From: Candidatus Melainabacteria bacterium
GTDB lineage: Bacteria; Cyanobacteriota; Vampirovibrionia; Obscuribacterales; Obscuribacteraceae
Reading direction: 5' to 3'
Length of the DNA: 10,012 bases
Assembly: GCA_003151275.1 (NCBI GenBank)
Contig: PLXC01000085.1
Coordinates: 1-10,012 of the forward strand
Below the pieces are notes generated by a model. The model saw nothing but the letters and a program-made list of their open reading frames with translations, made no database searches and was not told the DNA's origin. Shown here piece after piece: positions 1 to 7,371 of this stretch. The position numbers and the translations under genes were made by a program. Within the stretch, counting starts at the first letter, position 1. Each line of letters opens with the position of its first letter.

Positions 1-11
1 GATAAACCCTG

Positions 12-50
12 AAGCATATGGTTGACTTGACAATCAACCTTTTCATGCTT
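12..50. repeat. Nested inverted repeat (hairpin) at left edge
   Basis: Two nested arms are visible: AAGCAT (12-17) pairs with ATGCTT (45-50), and GGTTGA (20-25) pairs with TCAACC (34-39), leaving an 8-nt loop and a small asymmetric internal loop. A short T run follows the inner stem (40-43). It could be a weak terminator of a gene left of the window, or an operator, because a TTGACA box lies in its loop. Neither role is proven by sequence alone. Confidence 0.4.
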
Positions 51-55
51 ACAGT
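27..55 (+). promoter_or_regulatory. Possible sigma70-type promoter
   Basis: A perfect -35 consensus TTGACA lies at 27-32. Exactly 17 nt further on is TACAGT (50-55), which matches TATAAT at four of six positions. Transcription would begin near 62 and give a leader of about 100 nt before the first gene. The -35 box sits in the loop and right arm of the hairpin at 12-50, so the two elements may interact. One good box plus spacing is moderate evidence only. Confidence 0.35.
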
Positions 56-176
56 AAGTTGTCTACATTAGTACCCTCCACTCATCTGTCTAGCGCTGGT
101 CTGCCTCCGTGCCGACTGCACTTCGCATTGTCAAAGAGCGCTGCAGAACGGAATCGATTTTTGATGAAGCCTAAAG

Positions 177-704
177 TTGAATTGGCCACACCAGAAAAAA
201 TGTTCGAACATTTTGTGTGAGTCAGCCAATACAATTGAAGCAGTTGAGAAAGTTGAACAAGTCATTGACGTTCGAACTCAACTCGATTCAAGCTGTTCAA
301 CTCAGCCCGATTCGAGATGCTCAATAATTCCAATTCCCAAAAAGTTGATCGCGCCATCGACAAACTCAGTGGACTTTACTACGGAAACAGAAAAAATCGG
401 TGCTCACTGTTATCCAACCGCCACATCGATCAAAAACTCGAAGGACCTTCGAAAAACATATGACCTGAAGCAGCTGTTTAACTGTCTCTATTTCGGCACC
501 GCAGCAATTTCAATATTCGAGGTGAGCAGATCAGGGAAAGCAGAGGAAGCGCTGAACGTGATTGGTTCTATTTTGCAATCCGATGCTGGTTCTCAGACGC
601 ACGAGATTCGAGCCGCAATTTTAAAAAAGCTAAGTCGGAGTGCTGAGGCTCAGACAGAGTACGACAGGGCTCGGGAGATGAGACAGAGCGAAGCGTTCCA
701 GTAA
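177..704 (+). CDS. Hypothetical protein with TPR-like C-terminus
   Basis: I do not recognise this gene. The first two thirds are low in identifiable structure and contain two imperfect 8-residue repeats of the form DSxCSxxP (DNA period 24, about 285-332). The last ~55 residues (from GKAEEALNVIGSILQ onward) read as one or two TPR helices with the usual small/large residue alternation, so a protein-interaction role is inferred. No signal peptide or membrane segment is seen. The only start in this frame is TTG at 177 with no good Shine-Dalgarno. In another frame ATG at 164 opens a protein-like stretch (MKPKVELATPEKMFEHFV) that stops at once, so the true N-terminus may have been lost by a frameshift near 215. 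It ends 13 nt before the decayed phosphoesterase and could have been co-transcribed with it. Confidence 0.5.
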   Translation: MNWPHQKKCSNILCESANTIEAVEKVEQVIDVRTQLDSSCSTQPDSRCSIIPIPKKLIAPSTNSVDFTTETEKIGAHCYPTATSIKNSKDLRKTYDLKQLFNCLYFGTAAISIFEVSRSGKAEEALNVIGSILQSDAGSQTHEIRAAILKKLSRSAEAQTEYDRAREMRQSEAFQ

Positions 705-717
705 AAATTTCTGAATA

Positions 718-1075
718 ATGCGAATTGCTGTACTGGCCGACACACATATTCCCAAGCGCGCGAAGAATCTTCCAGATTCTGCCTGGAAGATTCTAGAATA
801 TGCAGAAACGATTCTTCATGCCGCGATGTCCTTACCAGGGAATTTCTCGATCAGCTGTCGCAGATGGCGCCACTATATGCGGTGCGCAGCAATAACGACA
901 CTGACCTGACGAATTTACCCGAGACATTGGAATTCAGTTTGGCAGGCACTCGCTTCGCAATGACACACCAGGGTGAGTTACGGTCTGGCGACAGCCGAAG
1001 CCTATTAATACTACTTGACAACGACCCGTGTCGAGCGTAATATCTGTTGGCCTTACTAACCTCATTTTGAATCGA
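718..1075 (+). pseudogene. Decayed YfcE/MJ0936-type metallophosphoesterase
   Basis: The first 35 residues (MRIAVLADTHIPKRAKNLP...ILHA) are the start of a calcineurin-like phosphoesterase with the DxH metal motif. At 820-826 the DNA reads GCCGCGATG. Adding one G restores HAGDV, the next metal motif, and the second frame then gives REFLDQL, APLYAVRSNNDT (GNND motif), LPETLEFSLAGTRFAMTH, and stops at 1038-1040. A third frame around 1025-1060 reads VISVGLTN, which looks like the last metal motif V-G-H-T-H with both His changed (H to L, H to N). So there are two frame changes and lost metal ligands. The family normally runs about 150-180 residues. The first frameshift alone could be a sequencing error, but the mutated GHTH remnant argues for true decay. 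Confidence 0.75.
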
Positions 1076-1093
1076 AATTGGCAATGCCATTTC

Positions 1094-1097
1094 GGAG
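1094..1097 (+). promoter_or_regulatory. Ribosome binding site deciding a TTG start
   Basis: GGAG lies 7 nt upstream of an in-frame TTG at 1105. The other in-frame starts, TTG 1078 and ATG 1084, have no purine-rich element at a suitable distance, and lie next to or inside the phosphoesterase remnant. This favours 1105 as the start of the ATPase gene. Confidence 0.45.
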
Positions 1098-1104
1098 TTC
1101 TCTT

Positions 1105-3231
1105 TTGGAAATCTGCCAAACGTGCGGAGCGATTTTAAAATGCACTGAAACACAGTGCGTCAACTGCGGTGCGGTAGCATCGGTTCCACCGACAACAGTC
1201 ACACCGGCGCAAGGTGGTGGCACAGCTCACAATTTTTCGTTTTTCGAAGACGCAGTTCCACACAACGACAATGATGCAGCGGACCCTGTGTCTGGGCAAG
1301 AAAACTGGCCGGATGCAGAAGAAGAGTATGTTCTCTCTCGTTCAACTGTTTCAAGCTCTTCACAGCTGACGCCTCCACGAAATCAGCCAGATCCCAAATC
1401 GCCAACCGAGCTAACGCTTGAGGATTCGACCAAGCCACAACGTTTGGCGACCAAGCAAAAGCTGGCCACAGACATTTCGCCCCGGAAAAAGTCGACAGAA
1501 ATCAAACGATTCACAGACAAGCACATGGCGATTGTTTTCATCACCTCACTGGTGGTCATCGCAATCTTTGGCGTCATGTTCGTGCTCCAGAGTGGATATC
1601 AAATCAGTATCACCTTCTCTAATCCACTTGAACAACTATCGATTTGGTTTGCGCAGCTAAGCGTCAGCATGAAGTTTATGTATAGCGCCATGGGTCTCGC
1701 ATTATTGGCAGTCGTTGCGTTGGTCGGCTCATATGCCTACTTTAGTCCAAACGGCATAGACAACATTTTGGAAAAACAAAAATACATTCCATCGCAATTC
1801 AAAAAACAACACAACCAAGAACTCAAGCAGCTCAATCAATCGCTAAAGCCGGGTGGTTTGCCTCTAGGCATCAGACGTGAATGGAAAATATGGAAACCTC
1901 TTACTGCTAAAGAGTTGACACTAACTCCGAAAATTCGTGAGACGAGTCCGCACGTCTTAATCCTGGGAACTAGCGACAAAGGCAAGACTCGATTGATGGC
2001 GAACATGGTTGTGCACGACATAGAGTCGGCAGAACGCGCGGTAGTCGTTGTCGATTCAGATGGAAAGTTGACCGATTTAATTACGCGCTGGGTTTCTACC
2101 CATCCAAATGGAAAGGAGCTTGCCAAACGAATCAGCCTGCTGGATCCCACGCAGAAAAATAATTCGATCGGCTACAACCCGCTCGAAATGCCAGATGATG
2201 GAGATTTACAAAGCGCCGCTTCCGCCATCGTATATGGTTTCAAAGCCATGTACACAGAGGTTCCCAATACTCAAAGTCAATGGAGTCAGCAAACAGCTCA
2301 CATTTTACGTAGTGCCGTAATGTTGCTCATGGCAAATGGACGGACCCTGGCAGACCTACCTCTCCTTCTAAACGACAACGATTTTAGAGATGTGATGCTG
2401 GAATCTGTCGAAAAGCGAAAATCGAAGAGAACTGAGTACACAACTCTCTTGGACACGTGGGGACAATACAAAAAATTAGCGAGAAGCGAGCAATGGATTC
2501 CGTGGGTGGAACCGATTTTAAACCGAGTCACTCCAATGCTTAGCGATGGGCGAATTGGTTCTATTCTCACCAAGCCAGTCGGAGATTTGAAACTCAAGGC
2601 ACTGATAACAGAACGCAGAGTTTTGATTGTCAAAGTAGCCAAAGGCAAGCTCGATCAAAATGGAAATGTGCTTGGCAGTTTGATTGTCACCGGCGTTAAA
2701 CAGGCGGCTCTCTCGCTCTCCAATGAAGCGGGCACAGAGCATCCGCCAGTCGCGTTATATTTGGATGAATTTGATAACTTCATTGAAAAAGAAACCCTTG
2801 AATCAATTACGTCTGATACCGAGGAAATCAAAGTTGAATTTATTGGGTCTATAAAAACACTTCAGCATCTTCCTGATGATTTCCGGAATCAGCTCACCAA
2901 CGGTGTTGATACCATGTGCTGTTTCACCCTGACTAAGAAAGATGGTGACTTGCTTGGACCACAAATGTTTCGAGTGGATGGAAGAAAAATCAAGATTCGA
3001 ACTATCCAGAATTTTTTCAACAGGATTAGTTCGTCACCTCAATTTGAACTAATTTCCGACGAAGAAAAATTGAATGTCGACCGTTTAGTAGGACAGGAAG
3101 ATAGAACTTTCTTTTGCTATCGAGTCGGCACGGTAGCAGGCGTATTCAATCTGAAATCGCACACATTCAAAGACATTCCAAAATCCGGTGCTAACCAAGA
3201 ATTGATTGCTCAGATGCGCAGGAATTTCTAA
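1105..3231 (+). CDS. TraG/TraD/VirD4-like membrane P-loop ATPase with zinc ribbon
   Basis: With the TTG start at 1105 the protein is about 708 residues; ATG 1084 would add seven. Order of parts: an N-terminal zinc ribbon (Cys4, 7, 18 and 21 as CxxC-x10-CxxC, plus Cys13); a Ser/Pro/charged linker to about 138; two membrane segments (about 140-165 and 190-213) separated by a short loop; and a large cytoplasmic ATPase domain. Walker A is GTSDKGKT (about 288-295), followed by a strand ending in DSDGK, and Walker B is VALYLDEFD (about 549-557). The C-terminal part (GSIKTLQHLPDDFRNQL...) is like the TraG/TraD 'TraM-recognition' region. In the family these are ring ATPases that pump DNA or protein through type IV secretion channels. 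No relaxase or VirB genes are in the window, so it is an orphan here and its substrate is unknown. A HerA/FtsK-like role remains possible. Confidence 0.8.
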   Translation: MEICQTCGAILKCTETQCVNCGAVASVPPTTVTPAQGGGTAHNFSFFEDAVPHNDNDAADPVSGQENWPDAEEEYVLSRSTVSSSSQLTPPRNQPDPKSPTELTLEDSTKPQRLATKQKLATDISPRKKSTEIKRFTDKHMAIVFITSLVVIAIFGVMFVLQSGYQISITFSNPLEQLSIWFAQLSVSMKFMYSAMGLALLAVVALVGSYAYFSPNGIDNILEKQKYIPSQFKKQHNQELKQLNQSLKPGGLPLGIRREWKIWKPLTAKELTLTPKIRETSPHVLILGTSDKGKTRLMANMVVHDIESAERAVVVVDSDGKLTDLITRWVSTHPNGKELAKRISLLDPTQKNNSIGYNPLEMPDDGDLQSAASAIVYGFKAMYTEVPNTQSQWSQQTAHILRSAVMLLMANGRTLADLPLLLNDNDFRDVMLESVEKRKSKRTEYTTLLDTWGQYKKLARSEQWIPWVEPILNRVTPMLSDGRIGSILTKPVGDLKLKALITERRVLIVKVAKGKLDQNGNVLGSLIVTGVKQAALSLSNEAGTEHPPVALYLDEFDNFIEKETLESITSDTEEIKVEFIGSIKTLQHLPDDFRNQLTNGVDTMCCFTLTKKDGDLLGPQMFRVDGRKIKIRTIQNFFNRISSSPQFELISDEEKLNVDRLVGQEDRTFFCYRVGTVAGVFNLKSHTFKDIPKSGANQELIAQMRRNF

Positions 3232-3250
3232 AGTCGAAATTTCTCATTAT

Positions 3251-3273
3251 GCCGAGCAGCTTGCTGCTTAGGC
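3251..3273 (+). terminator. Possible weak terminator after the ATPase gene
   Basis: AGCAGC-TT-GCTGCT forms a perfect 6-bp stem with a very tight loop (3255-3268), and GCC/GGC flanks can extend it. It lies about 20 nt after the ATPase stop codon. There is no T tract, so it may instead be a processing or spacer structure before the next gene. Confidence 0.3.
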
Positions 3274-3339
3274 TATCCTCGGATTATTCATAGCGTTGTG
3301 ATAAGCTCATGCGGTGTCCGCAATCAGTAAGGGTCGCGA

Positions 3340-3804
3340 ATGAACGCAATCAGCAAAGTTCGAGAAACATTAAAAAGCTTAAGCGCATCTGGCGAAATGC
3401 GCGAGTTTACGCAACCAGTTCCAACGGCTGTCGCTGCCGCCGAAGAATTGGGTTGCGAGGTCGGTGCCATCGCAAATAGCTTGATTTTTTCGGCAGAATC
3501 AGCACCACTGCTTATCATCGCCAGTGGTGCCCACCGCGTCAATCTAAAAATGGTCGCGAAGGAACTGGGCATAAAGAAAATTGACCGAGCTGACGCTGAT
3601 TTTGTGCTGCAATCCACGGGTCAAGCTGTCGGAGGCGTTGCCCCAATTGGCCACCCGGCTCCAATCAAAACAATCATTGATAAAGCGCTGTTCGATCACA
3701 ACGTTATTTGGGCTGGTGGCGGTTCGGAGCACGCCATGTTCTCAACCAACGCCGAAGAGTTAGTGCGAATGACTAATGGCAAGGTGATGGTGGTGGCGGA
3801 CTAA
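3340..3804 (+). CDS. YbaK/EbsC family aminoacyl-tRNA deacylase
   Basis: The 154-residue product matches a full-length, free-standing editing domain of the YbaK/ProX type. These enzymes hydrolyse mischarged aminoacyl-tRNAs (for example Cys- or Ala-tRNA-Pro) in trans, protecting translation. The sequence shows the family layout: an N-terminal helix and TAVAAAEELGCEVGAIANSLIF; a core strand LLIIASGAHRVNLKMVAKELG; the signature GQAVGGVAPIGHPAPIKTIIDKAL (about 90-115, given in part); and the closing strand VIWAGGGSEHAMFSTNAEELVRMT. ATG at 3340 is preceded by AAGGG at a workable distance. The exact tRNA substrate cannot be told from sequence. It is 108 nt downstream of the ATPase gene, with a hairpin between, so it may be transcribed separately. 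It appears intact and housekeeping-like. Confidence 0.88.
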   Translation: MNAISKVRETLKSLSASGEMREFTQPVPTAVAAAEELGCEVGAIANSLIFSAESAPLLIIASGAHRVNLKMVAKELGIKKIDRADADFVLQSTGQAVGGVAPIGHPAPIKTIIDKALFDHNVIWAGGGSEHAMFSTNAEELVRMTNGKVMVVAD

Positions 3805-3834
3805 CCTGAGCTCGACCGTTTCAAATCTAAGTCT

Positions 3835-3850
3835 TGACCGTTTCAGGTCA
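3835..3850. repeat. Short inverted repeat and direct repeat in convergent gap
   Basis: TGACC-GTTTCA-GGTCA is a perfect 5-bp stem with a 6-nt loop just after the deacylase gene. The 10-mer GACCGTTTCA occurs here (3836-3845) and also at 3814-3823, a 22-nt period. There is no T tract. It may weakly end transcription; alternatively the paired 10-mers may be a binding site or chance. Confidence 0.3.
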
Positions 3851-3884
3851 TGAGACTCCAGGACTGAGCCAGTTGCACGACACG

Positions 3885-3906
3885 GGCGGGACACAGCTGC
3901 CCTGCC
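3885..3906 (-). terminator. Possible terminator of the S9 peptidase gene
   Basis: GGCGGG (3885-3890) pairs with CCCTGCC (3900-3906), with one bulged base and a 9-nt loop. This GC-rich hairpin starts 8 nt beyond the peptidase stop codon on the minus strand. No T run follows, so intrinsic termination would be inefficient. Confidence 0.3.
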
Positions 3907-3913
3907 GAGGCTG

Positions 3914-6493
3914 CTATATCGGCGGTCGCAAGAAAGATGTGGACACGCGAGAGGCGGGTCGGGGCGCCGCGTTTTTTACATATTTGTCAAACCAACTAAG
4001 CATCTCGTAAACAAGTTGTTCGTTCGATTCCATTGCGGTGTACCAATGCGGCTCGTGCGGCAGCACGACCAGGCGAACTGTGCCACCATTGCCACGAACT
4101 GCTTCGTAAAGCATGTGCGCCTGCAGTGGTGTAGTACCAGGATTCGCATCTTCCGCTCCATGCACAATAAGAAGGGGCGTCTTCAGTTTATCAGCGACGA
4201 AAAATGGTGACACTTTCAAATAGACATCAGGCGCATCCCAGACAGACCGCCTCTCATTCTGAAAGCCAAAGGCCGTAAGCGTCTTGTTATAGGAGCCGCT
4301 TGTAGCAACGCCGGCCCTGAACAGCTCGGAATGGCCGATCAGATTTGCGGTCATTAAGGCACCGTGGCTGTGTCCGGTCACTCCTATGCGATCGGGATCG
4401 GCGACGCCAATGCGAACCGCTTCATCGACAGCAGCCTTTGCATCAGCGACGAGCTGGTCCAGATAGGTATCGTAGGCTTTCTTCGGATCACCGACGATGG
4501 GGAAAGAAGTGTTGTCGATGATCGCATAGCCGGCGAGTAGCAAGAGTTTGTAATTACGAAGGTTAGTGAAGGTTTCCTGCGAACCTGCGACTTGACCGGC
4601 CACCGAAGCGTCCGCATAGTCGAGAGGATACGCGTAAAGAATCGTGGGAACACGAGTACCCTCCTTATAGCCAGGCGGAGTGTACAGCGTGAAGGAAAGG
4701 TCGAGCCCGTCGGCGCGCTTATACTTGATCAAACGCTTTTTAATCGCCCGCACCTCAGGCGCTGGGTCTGGAAGGTGGGTCAGAGCAACGTAGCTTGAGG
4801 CTAAGGTTGCTTCCCCCGCTGGCGCATCGACAATTTCTCCAAGCGTTCGCACATACACATTCGGCGGGTCAGTGGGAGATTGGTGCCAGGTCAGAAAGGT
4901 CTGCCCGTCTTCTTTCGCGAATGCGAGAAAACGCTCGTATGAAGCCTTATCGCTGCGAAATAGGCGTTGCGATTTTAGCGTTTTGAGATCGAGCCGATCG
5001 AGGAACGGCCGATCACCGTCAACCGAAGAGCCGACTCCAGAAAGATAGATCGAATCTCCTTCCTGACGGATCACCCAAGACCCATTAGCGAGCTGACGGT
5101 GCACTGGGTTGCCGGGGTTCGCGTATTTCTCGTCAGTGGAAAGATCCCAAAGCAAGCGAGGCTTTCCTTGTTGATCGTCGATGTCGACTATGAAGGTCCG
5201 CTTCCAGTGCCTGTTTTGATCATACTCTTGCAATAGAGCAACACCCGGCTGTTCGCCCCAATCGAGCCCGGAATAACGCTGCTCTGTTCGAGTGATCTCA
5301 AGCGGGGATGCATCGAAGGGCCCCTTCAAAAGCATGATCTTATCGCGAGCAGGAACATTAGTATTCCAGTCGCCGCCGTCCAATGCTTCAGCCCAAACCA
5401 GAGTAGCTGGCTCTGTGGCACGCCAGGAGAAATCACGCGGACCTGTGGGGACGCCATGAATAGGAACTCGATCCGCAAGTGGCAGCGAAGCAATAGTCTT
5501 TTTGAGAACGTGGGAGGGCGTTGTTACGTCCCAGACTTCGACTTCATGCGGGAAACGATCGTAAGTGGTGATGTACGAATAAGGCTTGTGGATGGCGGTG
5601 ATGAGGACGTGCTTGCCGTCCGGCGCGGGATCGAGCGTTTCGAAATTTCCAGGCTTACCGATGGTCGTAATCTTTGCAGTTACCGTATCAACTAAAGCTA
5701 GCTGAGAGGCACCATAGTAATCGAAGAGGTCCTCCTCGTGCTTATTGCTCAACGTGTCGCGAGTCTCATAAGTGCTGCTCTGTCCTTTTTCACCTTTCGA
5801 CTCCTGAATGCTTGGGCCAACCGGTGTAACCGATTCCTGCGGCGGCTCACCCATCCCCTGGGGCACCAGCTTGACTAAGAGGGTTTTCTGATCCGGCATC
5901 CATTCCATCTCGTTGTCGAACATGGGGTTAATGTGGGCGCCAGGCACCTGACGCACTTCGCCGGTTTGGGCATCGGCAAGCCATAGCTCAACCGAGTTGG
6001 CAGTGACGTTCACAAAGGCGAATTTTTTTCCGTCAGCGGCCCACACAGGGTTGCCTGGGCATCCGCTCTTAGGAAGGACAATGTGAACATGCGCACCATC
6101 GGCGGTGCAAACCTCGAAATTGCTCGCGCAAGGTGTGATGCCGTAGCCGCCCGGACTATCGTGCTTGCTGTGGTTCTTGGGCTCGACTCGCACGCCGGCG
6201 AGGCGTAAGAAAGGCGTGGCCACGCGGGAAATCGAGGGGTAGTCTTGCCAAGACACCAGCAGAACAGAATCATTTGTAGGGCTCACCTTTGGTACTGGAG
6301 GCGAGGGCGCATGCATGACGTCCAGAATATTTTTCGGCGGCTGACTATATCCAGAGGCAATTTCCACAGGTTTCGCAGCTGATAATGGCGCGTTCGACAA
6401 TGATGACTTAGACTGCGCAGCAACGGGAGTGACCCCAGCGGTAACAACAAGAGCTCCGGCTAGGTGAATGCTCAGTAACTTCCAGATCGACAT
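3914..6493 (-). CDS. Exported S9 family serine peptidase (glutamyl endopeptidase-like)
   Basis: From ATG at 6493 the product has 859 residues. It begins with a Sec-type signal peptide (SIWKLLSIHLAGALVVTAG, cleavage likely near PVAAQ), so it acts in the periplasm or outside. Residues about 50-560 form the beta-propeller, with phrases typical of plastid glutamyl endopeptidase (RVATPFLRLAGVRV, DFSWRATEPATLVWAEALDGGD). Residues about 580-840 are the alpha/beta hydrolase domain. The triad is Ser709 in GHSHGA, Asp782 in HGAEDANPG and His816 in LPHEPHW, all present. Members cleave oligopeptides or unfolded proteins; the propeller restricts access. Sample lines are about 60-63% GC against 43-45% in the flanking genes, pointing to horizontal origin. 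It stands alone on the minus strand. Dipeptidyl peptidase activity is an alternative. Confidence 0.9.
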   Translation of the reverse strand: MSIWKLLSIHLAGALVVTAGVTPVAAQSKSSLSNAPLSAAKPVEIASGYSQPPKNILDVMHAPSPPVPKVSPTNDSVLLVSWQDYPSISRVATPFLRLAGVRVEPKNHSKHDSPGGYGITPCASNFEVCTADGAHVHIVLPKSGCPGNPVWAADGKKFAFVNVTANSVELWLADAQTGEVRQVPGAHINPMFDNEMEWMPDQKTLLVKLVPQGMGEPPQESVTPVGPSIQESKGEKGQSSTYETRDTLSNKHEEDLFDYYGASQLALVDTVTAKITTIGKPGNFETLDPAPDGKHVLITAIHKPYSYITTYDRFPHEVEVWDVTTPSHVLKKTIASLPLADRVPIHGVPTGPRDFSWRATEPATLVWAEALDGGDWNTNVPARDKIMLLKGPFDASPLEITRTEQRYSGLDWGEQPGVALLQEYDQNRHWKRTFIVDIDDQQGKPRLLWDLSTDEKYANPGNPVHRQLANGSWVIRQEGDSIYLSGVGSSVDGDRPFLDRLDLKTLKSQRLFRSDKASYERFLAFAKEDGQTFLTWHQSPTDPPNVYVRTLGEIVDAPAGEATLASSYVALTHLPDPAPEVRAIKKRLIKYKRADGLDLSFTLYTPPGYKEGTRVPTILYAYPLDYADASVAGQVAGSQETFTNLRNYKLLLLAGYAIIDNTSFPIVGDPKKAYDTYLDQLVADAKAAVDEAVRIGVADPDRIGVTGHSHGALMTANLIGHSELFRAGVATSGSYNKTLTAFGFQNERRSVWDAPDVYLKVSPFFVADKLKTPLLIVHGAEDANPGTTPLQAHMLYEAVRGNGGTVRLVVLPHEPHWYTAMESNEQLVYEMLSWFDKYVKNAAPRPASRVSTSFLRPPI

Positions 6494-6498
6494 AAATT

Positions 6499-6503
6499 TC
6501 CTC
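6499..6503 (-). promoter_or_regulatory. Shine-Dalgarno fixing the S9 peptidase start
   Basis: On the minus strand GAGGA lies 5 nt before ATG at 6493. An upstream in-frame TTG at 6511 would put this element inside the coding region and has no site of its own, so the ATG is the better start. Confidence 0.7.
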
Positions 6504-6581
6504 GGCTTCAACTCTCAACAAAAAATAATGACAACACAGATGTAGCCATCGCTGGCAGACAGAATTCTTGCCGATTATCGC

Positions 6582-6725
6582 ATGTTCCTCTTGCTTACCG
6601 GGTTAAGCAGGGAAGAAGCATCACAATTAAAGATGGTGGTTACCGAGGATGAAATCTTGCAAGAAGTGCTGCAAAAATTTCTCGAGATGAAACCGATTCG
6701 AAAAGACACGCAGACCCGTAGTTAA
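6582..6725 (+). CDS. Short doubtful ORF, possible fragment
   Basis: The stretch between the divergent peptidase genes contains an open frame of 47 codons from ATG 6582, open back to about 6546 without a start. The peptide is protein-like (ADYRMFLLLTGLSREEASQL, then an acidic/hydrophobic helix EDEILQEVLQKFLEM), suggesting helical structure. No Shine-Dalgarno precedes it. It ends 10 nt before the TTG that opens the metalloprotease frame, and both frames are open together over 6691-6725. It may be a small gene, or the broken N-terminal part of the metalloprotease separated by a frameshift. I do not recognise it. Confidence 0.25.
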   Translation: MFLLLTGLSREEASQLKMVVTEDEILQEVLQKFLEMKPIRKDTQTRS

Positions 6726-6735
6726 TTATGATGCT

Positions 6736-7221
6736 TTGTATTTTGGGATCATGAGATGGAGGCAGCGAATTATCTGCAACATCGGCGACTTAGCACGGGT
6801 CAAAGGATGGAGCACTGCACCTAATGGTCTTCGTTGGGAACAATTGCACGGTATCACTGATCACGGCAACGTGTTTGTGACGCAAACCGCTGGTCTAGGC
6901 AAACCATACGTCGTAAAAAGACCAGGCGACGTATGTTTTCACGAACTGGGACATGCTTTCGACTACAACATCGGCCGCCATCCGCACAATCCGAACATGA
7001 CAGAATTCTACAACCAAGACAGAGCGGGCCACGCACCTGAAACAAAATATCATAACGAGATAAGAGAGGAGTTGTTTGCCGATTTGTTTGCCGGCATTAC
7101 TTCCACAGCGGCAGGCCTTGTCGACGAAAAGGAAAAATATGCGGCACAAAAGAAAGCCTATCCACGCTGTTGGGTGTATGTCAATCAATGTCTATCGAAC
7201 TACAGCGTACATGCGCCATAG
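6736..7221 (+). CDS. Anthrax lethal factor-like (ATLF/M34) zinc metalloprotease domain
   Basis: The 161-residue product is a compact zincin. His69-Glu70-Leu-Gly-His73 is the HExxH zinc motif, in the context FHELGHAFDYN. Glu112 in EELFADLF is the likely third ligand, and Tyr105 lies exactly seven residues before it. In lethal factor the same spacing separates Tyr728 from Glu735 in the EFFAEAF motif. The tail (KYAAQKKAYPRCWVYVNQCL) resembles the last helix of that domain, and KGW...LRWEQLHGITDHGNVFV is the usual segment before it. Members are metal-dependent endopeptidases of toxins, sporulation or effectors. No signal peptide or delivery domain is seen. The start is uncertain: TTG 6736 lacks a clear ribosome site and ATG 6751 is an alternative. 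The N-terminus may be truncated. The substrate is unknown. Confidence 0.72.
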   Translation: MYFGIMRWRQRIICNIGDLARVKGWSTAPNGLRWEQLHGITDHGNVFVTQTAGLGKPYVVKRPGDVCFHELGHAFDYNIGRHPHNPNMTEFYNQDRAGHAPETKYHNEIREELFADLFAGITSTAAGLVDEKEKYAAQKKAYPRCWVYVNQCLSNYSVHAP

Positions 7222-7352
7222 ATAGGCGGCCTTTGATTTTAGTGATGCTGATGGATCGATGTATCAGGCGATGTCTTGAAATGAATGATGAAGGTGATGC
7301 TTTAGGAGGATGCTGTGACTGACCACACACCATCTTTTGGGGTATAAATAAA

Positions 7353-7366
7353 TCACCAGCCGGTGA
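7353..7366 (+). promoter_or_regulatory. Hairpin covering the ribosome binding site of the 730-residue gene
   Basis: TCACC (7353-7357) and GGTGA (7362-7366) are a perfect inverted repeat around a 4-nt loop. GGTGAG is the Shine-Dalgarno element, 4 nt before ATG 7372, so the fold would hide it. The upstream leader (7222-7352) also carries a strong AGGAGG at 7304-7309, followed 5 nt later by a GTG opening only ten codons (stop at 7345). Translational control is possible but not proven. Confidence 0.35.
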
Positions 7367-7371
7367 GATAA

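Noticed and set aside
7281..7347. Mini-ORFs in the leader of the 730-residue gene as real genes
   Set aside because: They are 10-13 codons long with no recognisable product; kept only as a regulatory possibility.
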